A stretch of DNA of 29,788 bases from JBGSWL01 sp041752455 (GTDB taxonomy: Bacteria; Pseudomonadota; Alphaproteobacteria; Rhizobiales; Rhizobiaceae). Position 1 is the first letter of the stretch; each line of letters begins with the position of its first letter. Shown here in pieces: positions 12,845 to 20,103 of the stretch. Location: NCBI GenBank assembly GCA_041752455.1, contig JBGSWL010000134.1, forward strand, positions 1 through 29,788, in the 5' to 3' direction. The notes under the pieces are model-generated. The model searched no databases and was not told the DNA's origin. It worked only from the letters and a program-made list of their open reading frames with translations. A program made the position numbers and the translations under genes.

Positions 12845-13999
12845 TCAATTCATCGACAGTTCGAGGATTTCCACGATCTCGGCTGAGTCCAGAGCGACGG
12901 GATTGGCCTTGAAGGATGAACTGTCGCTGGCAAGCTTCGCGATATTTTCCAGATCGGTCTCCGGCTCGACCGGACCAATAATGCCGAGGTCCGCCACGAA
13001 ACCTGCAAGCCTAGCAAAGCCATCATCGCCTTCGAGATCGCCAAAGACCCGCCCGAGCAGCCGGTCCATTTCGTCGATGCGGGTCGTGTCGGCGCCGCGC
13101 CGAACTATCGCCGCGCGATTGACCATCAGCGATGGCGCAAGCAGCCCGGCGCAGATCTGCCCATGCGGCAGGCCCGACATGCCCCCGATAACGCCGGCAA
13201 GGCCATGCACGACGCCGAGCCCGGCATGCGAGAGGCAGATGCCGCTGGCGTGGCTGGCAAAGGCCATTGTGTCGCGCGCCGCCGGATCGTCGCCTGCGGA
13301 TAGCGTGCGGATCGAAACCAGCGCCGGTTCGAGCGCAGCCATGACCAGCGCATCGGTGAAGGCGTTGGCGCGGATCGAGATGTAGGGCTCGATCAATTGG
13401 GTGATGGCATCGAGCCCGGACGCCATCGTCACGGACCGCGGACAGCCATCGGTCAAAGCGGCATCGACGATGGCCACGTCGGCAATCATGCGCGGATCGC
13501 GGATGCTGACCTTTCGTTTGTGCGACGGCACACCGATGACAGCGTTGCGTGTCGCCTCCGCGCCGGTTCCCGACGTGGTCGGTATCGCGATGAAGAACAG
13601 CGGTTCGTTGTCGATCGGTTTTCCCGCCCCGACAACTTCCAGATAGTCAAACAGCGCGCCGCCGGCTGTCGCCAGCCCGGCAACCGCTTTTGCCAGATCG
13701 AGCGCCGCGCCTCCGCCAAGCCCGATGATGCAGTCCGCCTCAACTGATCGGGCGGCTGCGAGCGCGCGCTCGAGGGTGGCGACATCCGGCTCGCCGTCGC
13801 AGATGAACGGCGTGACCGTACCCCCGCCCTCGGCAAGAAGGTCAATCAGCCACTGCGCCCGTGCTTGCGAGCGTCCGTGCACCACAAAGGGTCGTGAAAA
13901 TCCTGCAATCGACTGGGCAACGGCTTTCGGCGCAGTTCCGCGTCCGAAGACAGTGCGACCGGGCAGCCTGATTTCAAATGCGGCCATCGTCGTCGTCAT
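12845..13999 (-). CDS. Iron-type (group III) alcohol dehydrogenase
   Basis: A 384-residue NAD(P)-dependent dehydrogenase of the Fe-ADH family. The Rossmann-like domain has GLGGGAALDLAKA (93-105) and IPTTSGTGAEAT (139-150). Of the usual metal ligands, D197 (GLDAIT), H265 (GVVHGLAG) and H279 (GLPHGQ) are present. The ligand His normally found four residues after the Asp is Gln201 (GLDAITQLIE). The start at 13999 was chosen over an ATG four codons later; its ribosome site (AAAAGG) is weak. The gene follows the glp operon in the same direction but is cut off from it by a strong terminator. Substrate unknown; glycerol or a related polyol is a guess from context. The 3' end abuts the prophage end region. 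Confidence 0.85.
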   Translation of the reverse strand: MTTTMAAFEIRLPGRTVFGRGTAPKAVAQSIAGFSRPFVVHGRSQARAQWLIDLLAEGGGTVTPFICDGEPDVATLERALAAARSVEADCIIGLGGGAALDLAKAVAGLATAGGALFDYLEVVGAGKPIDNEPLFFIAIPTTSGTGAEATRNAVIGVPSHKRKVSIRDPRMIADVAIVDAALTDGCPRSVTMASGLDAITQLIEPYISIRANAFTDALVMAALEPALVSIRTLSAGDDPAARDTMAFASHASGICLSHAGLGVVHGLAGVIGGMSGLPHGQICAGLLAPSLMVNRAAIVRRGADTTRIDEMDRLLGRVFGDLEGDDGFARLAGFVADLGIIGPVEPETDLENIAKLASDSSSFKANPVALDSAEIVEILELSMN

Positions 14000-14030
14000 G
14001 GCCAGACAGCCTTTTCGGGAGTGGTCGGAC

Positions 14031-14065
14031 AAGAAAAATGGCCGGGACCCGAAGGTCCCGGCCAT
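14031..14065 (-). terminator. Strong intrinsic terminator of the glp operon
   Basis: A perfect 12-base-pair stem (14038-14049 with 14054-14065) closes on the tetraloop TTCG when read on the minus strand, and is followed by TTTTTCTTG. It begins 12 bases after the glpV stop codon. UUCG-type loops are very stable, so this should efficiently end the glp transcript before the alcohol dehydrogenase gene. Confidence 0.92.
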
Positions 14066-14077
14066 CTGTGGCAGATG

Positions 14078-15805
14078 TTACTGCCAGGACTTGAGCAGCT
14101 CGTCATAGGCGATCGTCTCGCCCATCGGCTTCTCGTTTTCCAGCTTGGCGACCGGCGAGCCCGGCTCGTCGAGCCAGACCTGCGCGTCCTTCGGCTCATT
14201 CATCTTCGGACCGATGTCGCCCTGAACTCCAGCACGTTCGATGCGCTCCATGACGCTTTCCTGTTCGGCGCAGAGCGAGTCGAGTGCTTCCTGCGGCGAC
14301 TTGGCGCCTGACATCGCATCGCCGATGTTCTGCCACCAGAGCTGTGCCAGCTTCGGATAGTCAGGAACGTTGGTGCCGGTTGGCGACCACTGCACACGGG
14401 CCGGGCTGCGGTAGAACTCGACCAGACCGCCGAGCTTCGGAGCACGTTCCGTGAAGCTTTCATGCTGAACGGTCGATTCGCGGATGAAGGTCAGGCCGAC
14501 ATGGCTCTTCTTCACGTCCACGGTCTTCGAGGTGACGAACTGGGCATAGAGCCAGGCGGCCTGGGCGCGGTCGACCGGGGTCGACTTCATCAGGGTCCAC
14601 GAACCGGCGTCCTGATAGCCGACCTTCATGCCGTCCTGCCAGTATGCGCCATGCGGCGAGGGGGCCATGCGCCACTTCGGCGTGCCGTCCTCGTTCATGA
14701 CCGGCAGGCCTTCCTTGACCATGTCGGCGGTGAAGGCGGTATACCAGAACATCTGCTGGGCGATATTGCCCTGTGCCGGAACCGGACCTGCTTCGCCGAA
14801 TGTCATGCCCTGTGCTTCCGGCGGTGTGAACCGGTTCAACCAGTCGATCGCCTTGGTCACGGCATAAACGGCAGCCGCATCGTTGGTGGCACCGCCACGG
14901 GCAACGCACGAACCGACCGGACGGCTGTTTTCGTCGACGCGGATACCCCATTCGTCAACCGGCAGGCCGTTCGGCTCGCCGACATCGCCCATGCCGGCCA
15001 TCGACATCCACGCATCGGTGTAGCGCCAGCCGAGCGAAGGATCCTTCTTGCCGTAGTCCATGTTGCCGAACACGCCGGATGCCGGGCCGCCCGCATAGGA
15101 CATGTCACGGCCGGTGAAAAACTCGGCAATGTCTTCGTAAGCGGACCAGTTCAGCGGCACGCCGAGGTCGTAGCCATACTTGGCCTTGAAGTCTTCCTTC
15201 GACTTTTCGTGGTCGAACCAGTCGGCGCGGAACCAGTAGAGGTTCGCGAACTGCTGCGTCGGCAGCTGGTAGAGCTTGCCGTCGGGAGCGGTCGTGAACT
15301 TGCGGCCGATGAAGTCCGCCACGTCGAGGTTCGGGTTGGTCACAGCCGCGCCTTCGCCGGTCATCCAGTCGTCAAGGATGCGGACCTGCTGGTAGCGCCA
15401 GTGGGTGCCGATCAGATCAGAGTCGTTGATGTAGGCGTCATAGATGTTTTCGCCGGACTGCATCTGGGTCTGCAGCTTTTCGACGACATCGCCTTCACCG
15501 ATCAGGTCGTGGGTGATCTTGATGCCGGTGATCGCGGTGAAAGCCGGGGCCAGAACCTTGGCTTCATATTCGTGCGTGGTGATCGTTTCGGAGACGACCT
15601 TGATGTCCATGCCGGCGAACGGCTTGGCGGCGTCGATGAACCACTGCATTTCGGCTTCTTGTGCGGCGCGGTCGAGCGACGAAAGCTCGCCGATTTCCGC
15701 ATCGAGGAAGGCTTTCGCCGCCTCCATGTCGGCGTGCGCCGAGGTCGAGGCGAGAACACTCGCCGCGAGCGCCAGCGCCGTCGTTGTCATCAGGTATTTT
15801 CTCAT
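14078..15805 (-). CDS. glpV: GlpV, periplasmic binding protein of the glycerol ABC transporter
   Basis: A 575-residue extracellular solute-binding protein. The Sec signal peptide is MRKYLMTTTALALAASVLAS and TSAHA, with cleavage expected before DMEAA. The mature protein belongs to the large family-1 binding proteins, with ETITTHEYEAKVLAPAF, a GEGDVVEKLQTQM segment, and a TQQFANLYWFRADWFDHEK stretch. At over 540 mature residues it is much larger than typical sugar-binding proteins of this class, as is usual for GlpV. It should capture glycerol in the periplasm and deliver it to GlpP/GlpQ. The start at 15805 has a GGAGGAAG ribosome site. It is the last gene of the operon, 61 bases after glpU, and is preceded by a hairpin that may stabilise its message. 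Confidence 0.92.
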   Translation of the reverse strand: MRKYLMTTTALALAASVLASTSAHADMEAAKAFLDAEIGELSSLDRAAQEAEMQWFIDAAKPFAGMDIKVVSETITTHEYEAKVLAPAFTAITGIKITHDLIGEGDVVEKLQTQMQSGENIYDAYINDSDLIGTHWRYQQVRILDDWMTGEGAAVTNPNLDVADFIGRKFTTAPDGKLYQLPTQQFANLYWFRADWFDHEKSKEDFKAKYGYDLGVPLNWSAYEDIAEFFTGRDMSYAGGPASGVFGNMDYGKKDPSLGWRYTDAWMSMAGMGDVGEPNGLPVDEWGIRVDENSRPVGSCVARGGATNDAAAVYAVTKAIDWLNRFTPPEAQGMTFGEAGPVPAQGNIAQQMFWYTAFTADMVKEGLPVMNEDGTPKWRMAPSPHGAYWQDGMKVGYQDAGSWTLMKSTPVDRAQAAWLYAQFVTSKTVDVKKSHVGLTFIRESTVQHESFTERAPKLGGLVEFYRSPARVQWSPTGTNVPDYPKLAQLWWQNIGDAMSGAKSPQEALDSLCAEQESVMERIERAGVQGDIGPKMNEPKDAQVWLDEPGSPVAKLENEKPMGETIAYDELLKSWQ

Positions 15806-15829
15806 GTCTTCCTCCCGGTAGTACAGTTT

Positions 15830-15854
15830 GGAGCGCGGCATCTGCCCGCACTCC
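15830..15854 (-). promoter_or_regulatory. Intercistronic hairpin between glpU and glpV
   Basis: On the minus strand GGAGTGCGG pairs with CCGCGCTCC (nine pairs, one of them T-G) around a 7-base loop. No T-run follows, so it is not a terminator. It lies in the 61-base gap just upstream of the glpV ribosome site. Such hairpins often mark processing or stability points that let the binding protein be made in excess. Confidence 0.55.
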
Positions 15855-15866
15855 GGTGGTCCTGGT

Positions 15867-16145
15867 CTAGACGTAGCGGAACACCGCGACCGCGTAGATC
15901 AGGCATACGATCAGCGCTCCCCACTGGGGTGCGCTGACCAGTCCGAGCCAGGCCAGATTGATGAAGGCCGAGCCAAGCAGAGTGATGAAAAGCCGGTCGC
16001 CGCGCGTCGTCTCGATGCGCAAGATCCCGGTGCGCGGCGTTTCGGGATATCGGATGGCGAGTGCTGTAAAGAGCAGGATCGTCATCGCGATGAGGATGAA
16101 GAATGTGGCCGTTGGCCAGGTCCAGGCCATCCATGAGAGATCCAT
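15867..16145 (-). CDS. glpU: GlpU, small membrane protein of the glycerol transporter (DUF2160)
   Basis: A 92-residue membrane protein with three probable hydrophobic helices: WMAWTWPTATFFILIAMTILLF, then RLFITLLGSAFINLAWLGLV, then WGALIVCLIYAVAVFRYV. A cytoplasmic basic segment (RYPETPRTGILRIETTRGDRL) lies between the first two. It matches the DUF2160 protein encoded between glpQ and glpV in rhizobial glycerol operons. Its role is not well defined; it may be an accessory transporter subunit. The start at 16145 lies 16 bases after the glpQ stop with an AGGAAGCG ribosome site; the upstream in-frame codons fall inside glpQ and were rejected. Confidence 0.88.
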   Translation of the reverse strand: MDLSWMAWTWPTATFFILIAMTILLFTALAIRYPETPRTGILRIETTRGDRLFITLLGSAFINLAWLGLVSAPQWGALIVCLIYAVAVFRYV

Positions 16146-16161
16146 CACGCTTCCTTTCCTG

Positions 16162-17034
16162 TCAGACCCGCCCGAGGGCAAAGCCCTTGGCGATGTAGTT
16201 GCGGACAAAGTAGATCACGAGCGCGCCCGGAATGATCGTCAGCACCCCGGCTGCCGCAAGGACGCCCCAGTCGAGGCCCGAGGCGGAAACCGTGCGCGTC
16301 ATCGTCGCGGCAATCGGCTTGGCGTCGACCGATGTCAGGGTGCGCGACAGCAGCAGTTCGACCCATGAGAACATGAAGCAGAAGAACGCGGCGACCCCGA
16401 TGCCCGATGCGATCAGCGGCATGAAGATCTTTACGAAGAAGCGCGGGAACGAATAGCCGTCGATATAGGCGGTCTCGTCAATTTCCTTCGGCACGCCGCG
16501 CATGAACCCTTCGAGGATCCAGACGGCGAGCGGCACGTTGAACAGGCAATGCGCAAGCGCCACGGCGATATGCGTGTCGAACAGCCCGACCGACGAATAA
16601 AGCTGGAAGAACGGCAGGGCAAACACCGCCGGCGGCGCCATGCGGTTGGTCAGGAGCCAGAAGAACAGGTGCTTGTCACCGAGGAAGCTGTAGCGCGAGA
16701 ATGCATAGGCCGCAGGAAGCGCCACGCTGATCGAGATCACGGTATTCATGACCACATAGATCATCGAGTTGACATAGCCCATGTACCAGCTCGGATCCGT
16801 GAGGATCGTGATGTAGTTTGCAAAGGTCAGGTTGCGCGGCCACAGCGAGAACGTGCCGAGGATCTCAGCATTGGTCTTCAGGCTCATGTTGAGGAGCCAG
16901 TAGATCGGCGTCAGAAGGAAAATCAGGTAAAGCGTCATCACGATGGCGCTGGTGCTGATAAGTGGCTTGGTCCTCGCCGTACCGATCGGCCTGGTGCTTG
17001 CGACCGGTGCTGACATTGTCGTCTGGTTCGCCAT
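16162..17034 (-). CDS. glpQ: GlpQ, permease subunit of the glycerol ABC transporter
   Basis: A 290-residue MalG-type inner-membrane permease with about six transmembrane helices, starting with VMTLYLIFLLTPIYWLLNMS. The EAA loop that docks to the ATPase subunits is EIDETAYIDGYSFPRFFVKIFMPL (about residues 189-212). The N-terminus (about 30 residues) is cytoplasmic. The ATG at 17034 overlaps the glpP stop by one base; a GTG one codon earlier is also possible. The symbol here denotes the transporter permease of rhizobial glp operons, not glycerophosphodiesterase, which shares the name in enterobacteria. Confidence 0.93.
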   Translation of the reverse strand: MANQTTMSAPVASTRPIGTARTKPLISTSAIVMTLYLIFLLTPIYWLLNMSLKTNAEILGTFSLWPRNLTFANYITILTDPSWYMGYVNSMIYVVMNTVISISVALPAAYAFSRYSFLGDKHLFFWLLTNRMAPPAVFALPFFQLYSSVGLFDTHIAVALAHCLFNVPLAVWILEGFMRGVPKEIDETAYIDGYSFPRFFVKIFMPLIASGIGVAAFFCFMFSWVELLLSRTLTSVDAKPIAATMTRTVSASGLDWGVLAAAGVLTIIPGALVIYFVRNYIAKGFALGRV

Positions 17035-17906
17035 CACTTGGTCTCCTCCTTGTCGAGCGAGGTCATGACGGTGAAGAACACCCAGGAGACCAGGAGGATC
17101 ACGAGGAAGTACATCAGCGAGAATGCTGCCGCCGGGCCGAGGTCGAACTGGCCGATCGCCATCTTCACCAGATCGATCGACAGGAAGGTTGTCGTGTTGC
17201 CCGGCCCGCCACCGGTGACGACGAACGGCTCGGTGTAGATCATGAACGAGTCCATGAAGCGGAGCAGGATCGCGATCAGCAGCACGCCGCGCAGTTTCGG
17301 CAGTTCGATGTAGCGGAACACGGCCCAGCGGCTTGCCTGATCGATTTTGGCGGCCTGATAATAGGCATTGGGGATCGACTGCAGCCCGGCATAGGCAAGT
17401 AGCGCCACAAGCGATGTCCAGTGCCAGACGTCCATCACGACGACCGTCACCCAGGCATCGATCGGATCGTTGGTGTAGTTGTAATCGATGCCGAGACCCT
17501 TCAGCGTGTAGCCGAGCAAGCCGATGTCACCGCGGGCAAAGATCTGCCAGATCGTGCCGACAACATTGAACGGAACCAGCAGCGGCAGCGCCATGAGAAC
17601 CAGGCAGAAGGATGCCCAGAAGCCGCTTTTCGGCATGTTCAGCGCGACGTAGATCCCGAGCGGCACTTCGATTGCGAGAATTGTAGCCGAGAAAAGGAAC
17701 TGGCGGCCGAGCGCATTGTGCATCCGGTCGGATTCAAGGACGTCCTTGAACCATTCGAGCCCGGCCCAGAAGAACTGGTTGTTGCCGAACGTGTCCTGCA
17801 CTGAATAGTTCACCACGGTCATCAAGGGGATGACGGCCGAGAACGCCACCAGCACGAGAACCGGCAGGACGAGAAACCATGCCTTCTGGTTGACGGTCTT
17901 TTCCAT
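17034..17906 (-). CDS. glpP: GlpP, permease subunit of the glycerol ABC transporter
   Basis: A 290-residue MalF/UgpA-type permease with six predicted membrane helices. The first is WFLVLPVLVLVAFSAVIPLM. The EAA loop is YYQAAKIDQASRWAVFRYIELPKLR (about residues 183-207). It pairs with GlpQ to form the membrane channel. The ATG at 17906 shares one base with the glpT stop, so the two are translationally coupled. A GGGPGNTTTFLS segment near the last helices is typical of this permease family. Confidence 0.93.
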   Translation of the reverse strand: MEKTVNQKAWFLVLPVLVLVAFSAVIPLMTVVNYSVQDTFGNNQFFWAGLEWFKDVLESDRMHNALGRQFLFSATILAIEVPLGIYVALNMPKSGFWASFCLVLMALPLLVPFNVVGTIWQIFARGDIGLLGYTLKGLGIDYNYTNDPIDAWVTVVVMDVWHWTSLVALLAYAGLQSIPNAYYQAAKIDQASRWAVFRYIELPKLRGVLLIAILLRFMDSFMIYTEPFVVTGGGPGNTTTFLSIDLVKMAIGQFDLGPAAAFSLMYFLVILLVSWVFFTVMTSLDKEETK

Positions 17907-18982
17907 CAGGCAGCCTTTCCGTTCACGCGCCAGCTTTCGGCATAGATGTTGACCCGGTCGGGATCGAAGACGACCCGGTTCATATCGTCGGAGATCGCCT
18001 GGCCCTCGGGAACGATGGCGTTGATCTCGTGGCCGAAGAATTCGGTTCGCACGATCCGGTGGCGCCCGACATCCTCGACGCGGCGGATACGGACAGGCAT
18101 GCCTTCGGTGCTGGAAAGCCGGACGAATTCCGGCCGGACACCGATCTCGACCTTGCCGCCAAGCGTGCCGTAGTGGTTGCCGAGGGCGATTTCGGTTCCG
18201 TCGACATAGGCCTGGTTGCCCTCGACCTTGGCAGGGATCAGGTTCATGCCGGGCGAACCGATGAAATAGCCGACGAATGTGTGCTCAGGCCGCTCGAACA
18301 GTTCCTGCGGCGTGCCGATCTGCACCACGCGTCCGTCATACATCACGACAACCTTGTCGGCGAAGGTCAGCGCCTCGGTCTGGTCGTGCGTCACATAGAT
18401 CATCGTGTGGCCAAACTGGCGATGCAGCGTCTTCAACTGCGTGCGCAGCGCCCACTTCATCTGCGGGTCGATCACCGTCAGCGGTTCGTCGAACAGGATG
18501 GCGTTGACATCCTCGCGCACCATGCCGCGCCCGAGCGAAATCTTCTGCTTGGCATCGGCAGTCAAGCCGCGCGCCCGGTTGTCCAGTTCCGCTTCCATGT
18601 TGATCATCGCCGCGATCTCTTCGACGCGGCGCGCGATGTAGGCGGCGTCGGCACCCCGGTTCTTCAACGGAAATGCCAAGTTCTGACGAACCGTCATCGT
18701 GTCGTAGACCACCGGAAACTGGAACACCTGCGCGATGTTGCGCTCGGATGTCGCCGCATGGGTGACATCGGTCTCGTTGAAGAAGATCGAGCCTTGCGAT
18801 GGGGTCAAAAGCCCGGAAATGATATTGAGAAGGGTTGTCTTGCCGCAGCCGGACGGCCCGAGCAGGGCATAGGCTTCGCCGTCACCCCAGACGTGGTTGA
18901 TTTCCTTCAGCGCGAAGTCGGCTTCTTCGCGCGGCGAGGCCATGTAACTGTGCGCCAGCTTGTCGAGGGTGATCCGGGCCAT
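17906..18982 (-). CDS. glpT: GlpT, ATP-binding subunit of the glycerol ABC transporter
   Basis: A 358-residue MalK/UgpC-like ATPase. It has Walker A GPSGCGKTT (42-50), Q-loop QVFQFPVVYD, Walker B AILFDEP with catalytic Glu166, and switch His199 (YVTHDQTEA). The ABC signature, normally LSGGQ, reads LTADAKQK (140-147) and is degenerate. A C-terminal TOBE-like regulatory domain follows (about 235-358). GlpT should supply the catalytic half and GlpS the signature for one working ATPase site. A GAGG ribosome site lies 10 bases after the glpS stop. The name follows rhizobial glp usage and does not mean the enterobacterial G3P antiporter. Confidence 0.92.
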   Translation of the reverse strand: MARITLDKLAHSYMASPREEADFALKEINHVWGDGEAYALLGPSGCGKTTLLNIISGLLTPSQGSIFFNETDVTHAATSERNIAQVFQFPVVYDTMTVRQNLAFPLKNRGADAAYIARRVEEIAAMINMEAELDNRARGLTADAKQKISLGRGMVREDVNAILFDEPLTVIDPQMKWALRTQLKTLHRQFGHTMIYVTHDQTEALTFADKVVVMYDGRVVQIGTPQELFERPEHTFVGYFIGSPGMNLIPAKVEGNQAYVDGTEIALGNHYGTLGGKVEIGVRPEFVRLSSTEGMPVRIRRVEDVGRHRIVRTEFFGHEINAIVPEGQAISDDMNRVVFDPDRVNIYAESWRVNGKAA

Positions 18983-18992
18983 CGGCTAATCC

Positions 18993-20081
18993 TCACGCAG
19001 CATGGGCGTAGCTTGCGGACGCAACCAGCGCGCCGCCCTCGCCGAAAATGTAGACATGATCGGGGTGGAGGTAGACCTTCAGCGCGCTGCCGATCTCGAT
19101 GTCACGCACACCATGCACGACGCCGACCCACCGTTCGCCATGGTGGTCCAGATGGACGAAGGTTTCCGATCCGGTGATCTCCGTCACCGCGACAGTGGTC
19201 GTGAACTCCATCGCATCTGGCGAGAGCCGCGTCAGTTCCACATGGTTCGGCCGGAACCCGGCGGTGTAGCGACCATCGTTCAAGCTGCCGAGGCTGCCGG
19301 TGGCCGGGCAGGACTGGCCGTCGCCGAACATGATCTTGCGACCGGCTTTCGAAATCTGCAGGAAATTCATCGGCGGCACGGAAAAGACGCTTGCTGTCGT
19401 CGCATCGGCCGGGTTGCGGTAGACATCAGGCGTCAGCCCGAATTGCGTGACACGGCCTTCCCACATGGTTGCCGTGTTGCCACCCAGCAGCAGCGCCTCT
19501 TCGGGTTCGGTCGTCGCATAGACGAAAACCGAGCCGGATTCCGCAAAGATCTTCGGGATTTCAACCCGCAGTTCCTCACGCAATTTGTAGTCGAGGTTGG
19601 CCAGCGGCTCATCGAGCAGGACGAGGCCGGCGTTCTTGACCAGGGCACGGGCGAGGGCGCAGCGCTGCTGCTGTCCGCCGGAAAGTTCGAGCGGCTTGCG
19701 TGACAGCATCGGCGTCAGCTTCAGCATGTCGGCGGTTTTGCGCACGGCGGTATCGATTTCGGCCCGCCCCTTGCCCTCAAGCCGTAGCGGCGAGGCAATG
19801 TTGTCGTAGACGGTCATCGACGGGTAGTTGATGAACTGCTGGTAGACCATGGCGACCTTGCGGTCCTGTACGCGCACGCCGGTAACATCCTTGCCGTTCC
19901 AGAGGATCCGGCCGGTGGCGGGCTTGTCGAGCCCGGCCATCAGCCGCATCAGCGAGGTCTTGCCAGCAAGCGTCGGCCCGAGCAGCACATTCATTGTCGC
20001 TTTCTCAAGCGTCAGGGTCGTCGGATGGATGTGGGTCCGTCCGGCGACAACCTTGGAAACGCCCTCCAGCGTCAACGTCAT
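18993..20081 (-). CDS. glpS: GlpS, ATP-binding subunit of the glycerol ABC transporter
   Basis: A 362-residue MalK-like ATPase. Walker A is GPTLAGKT (35-42), in which the fourth motif residue, usually Gly, is Leu. The signature LSGGQQQR (133-140) and Walker B LVLLDEP with Glu158 are intact. The switch histidine is replaced by Thr191 (VYATTEPEEA, compared with VTHDQTEA in GlpT). A C-terminal TOBE-like domain ends the protein. It therefore complements GlpT, which has the histidine but lacks a proper signature. The start at 20081 has a GGGAGGAAC ribosome site and follows glpD by 22 bases; an upstream in-frame GTG/ATG extension would overlap glpD. Confidence 0.92.
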   Translation of the reverse strand: MTLTLEGVSKVVAGRTHIHPTTLTLEKATMNVLLGPTLAGKTSLMRLMAGLDKPATGRILWNGKDVTGVRVQDRKVAMVYQQFINYPSMTVYDNIASPLRLEGKGRAEIDTAVRKTADMLKLTPMLSRKPLELSGGQQQRCALARALVKNAGLVLLDEPLANLDYKLREELRVEIPKIFAESGSVFVYATTEPEEALLLGGNTATMWEGRVTQFGLTPDVYRNPADATTASVFSVPPMNFLQISKAGRKIMFGDGQSCPATGSLGSLNDGRYTAGFRPNHVELTRLSPDAMEFTTTVAVTEITGSETFVHLDHHGERWVGVVHGVRDIEIGSALKVYLHPDHVYIFGEGGALVASASYAHAA

Positions 20082-20103
20082 GCCCGTTCCTCCCTGCGCC
20101 CGC

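Noticed and set aside
14462..14951. Further long frames inside glpV and glpD regions that could be overlapping genes
   Set aside because: All are shadows of high third-position G+C in the true genes; none has a ribosome site or recognisable motif.
14462..15937. A 491-codon plus-strand frame opposite glpV
   Set aside because: It is antisense to a convincing signal-peptide binding protein and has no domain that I recognise.
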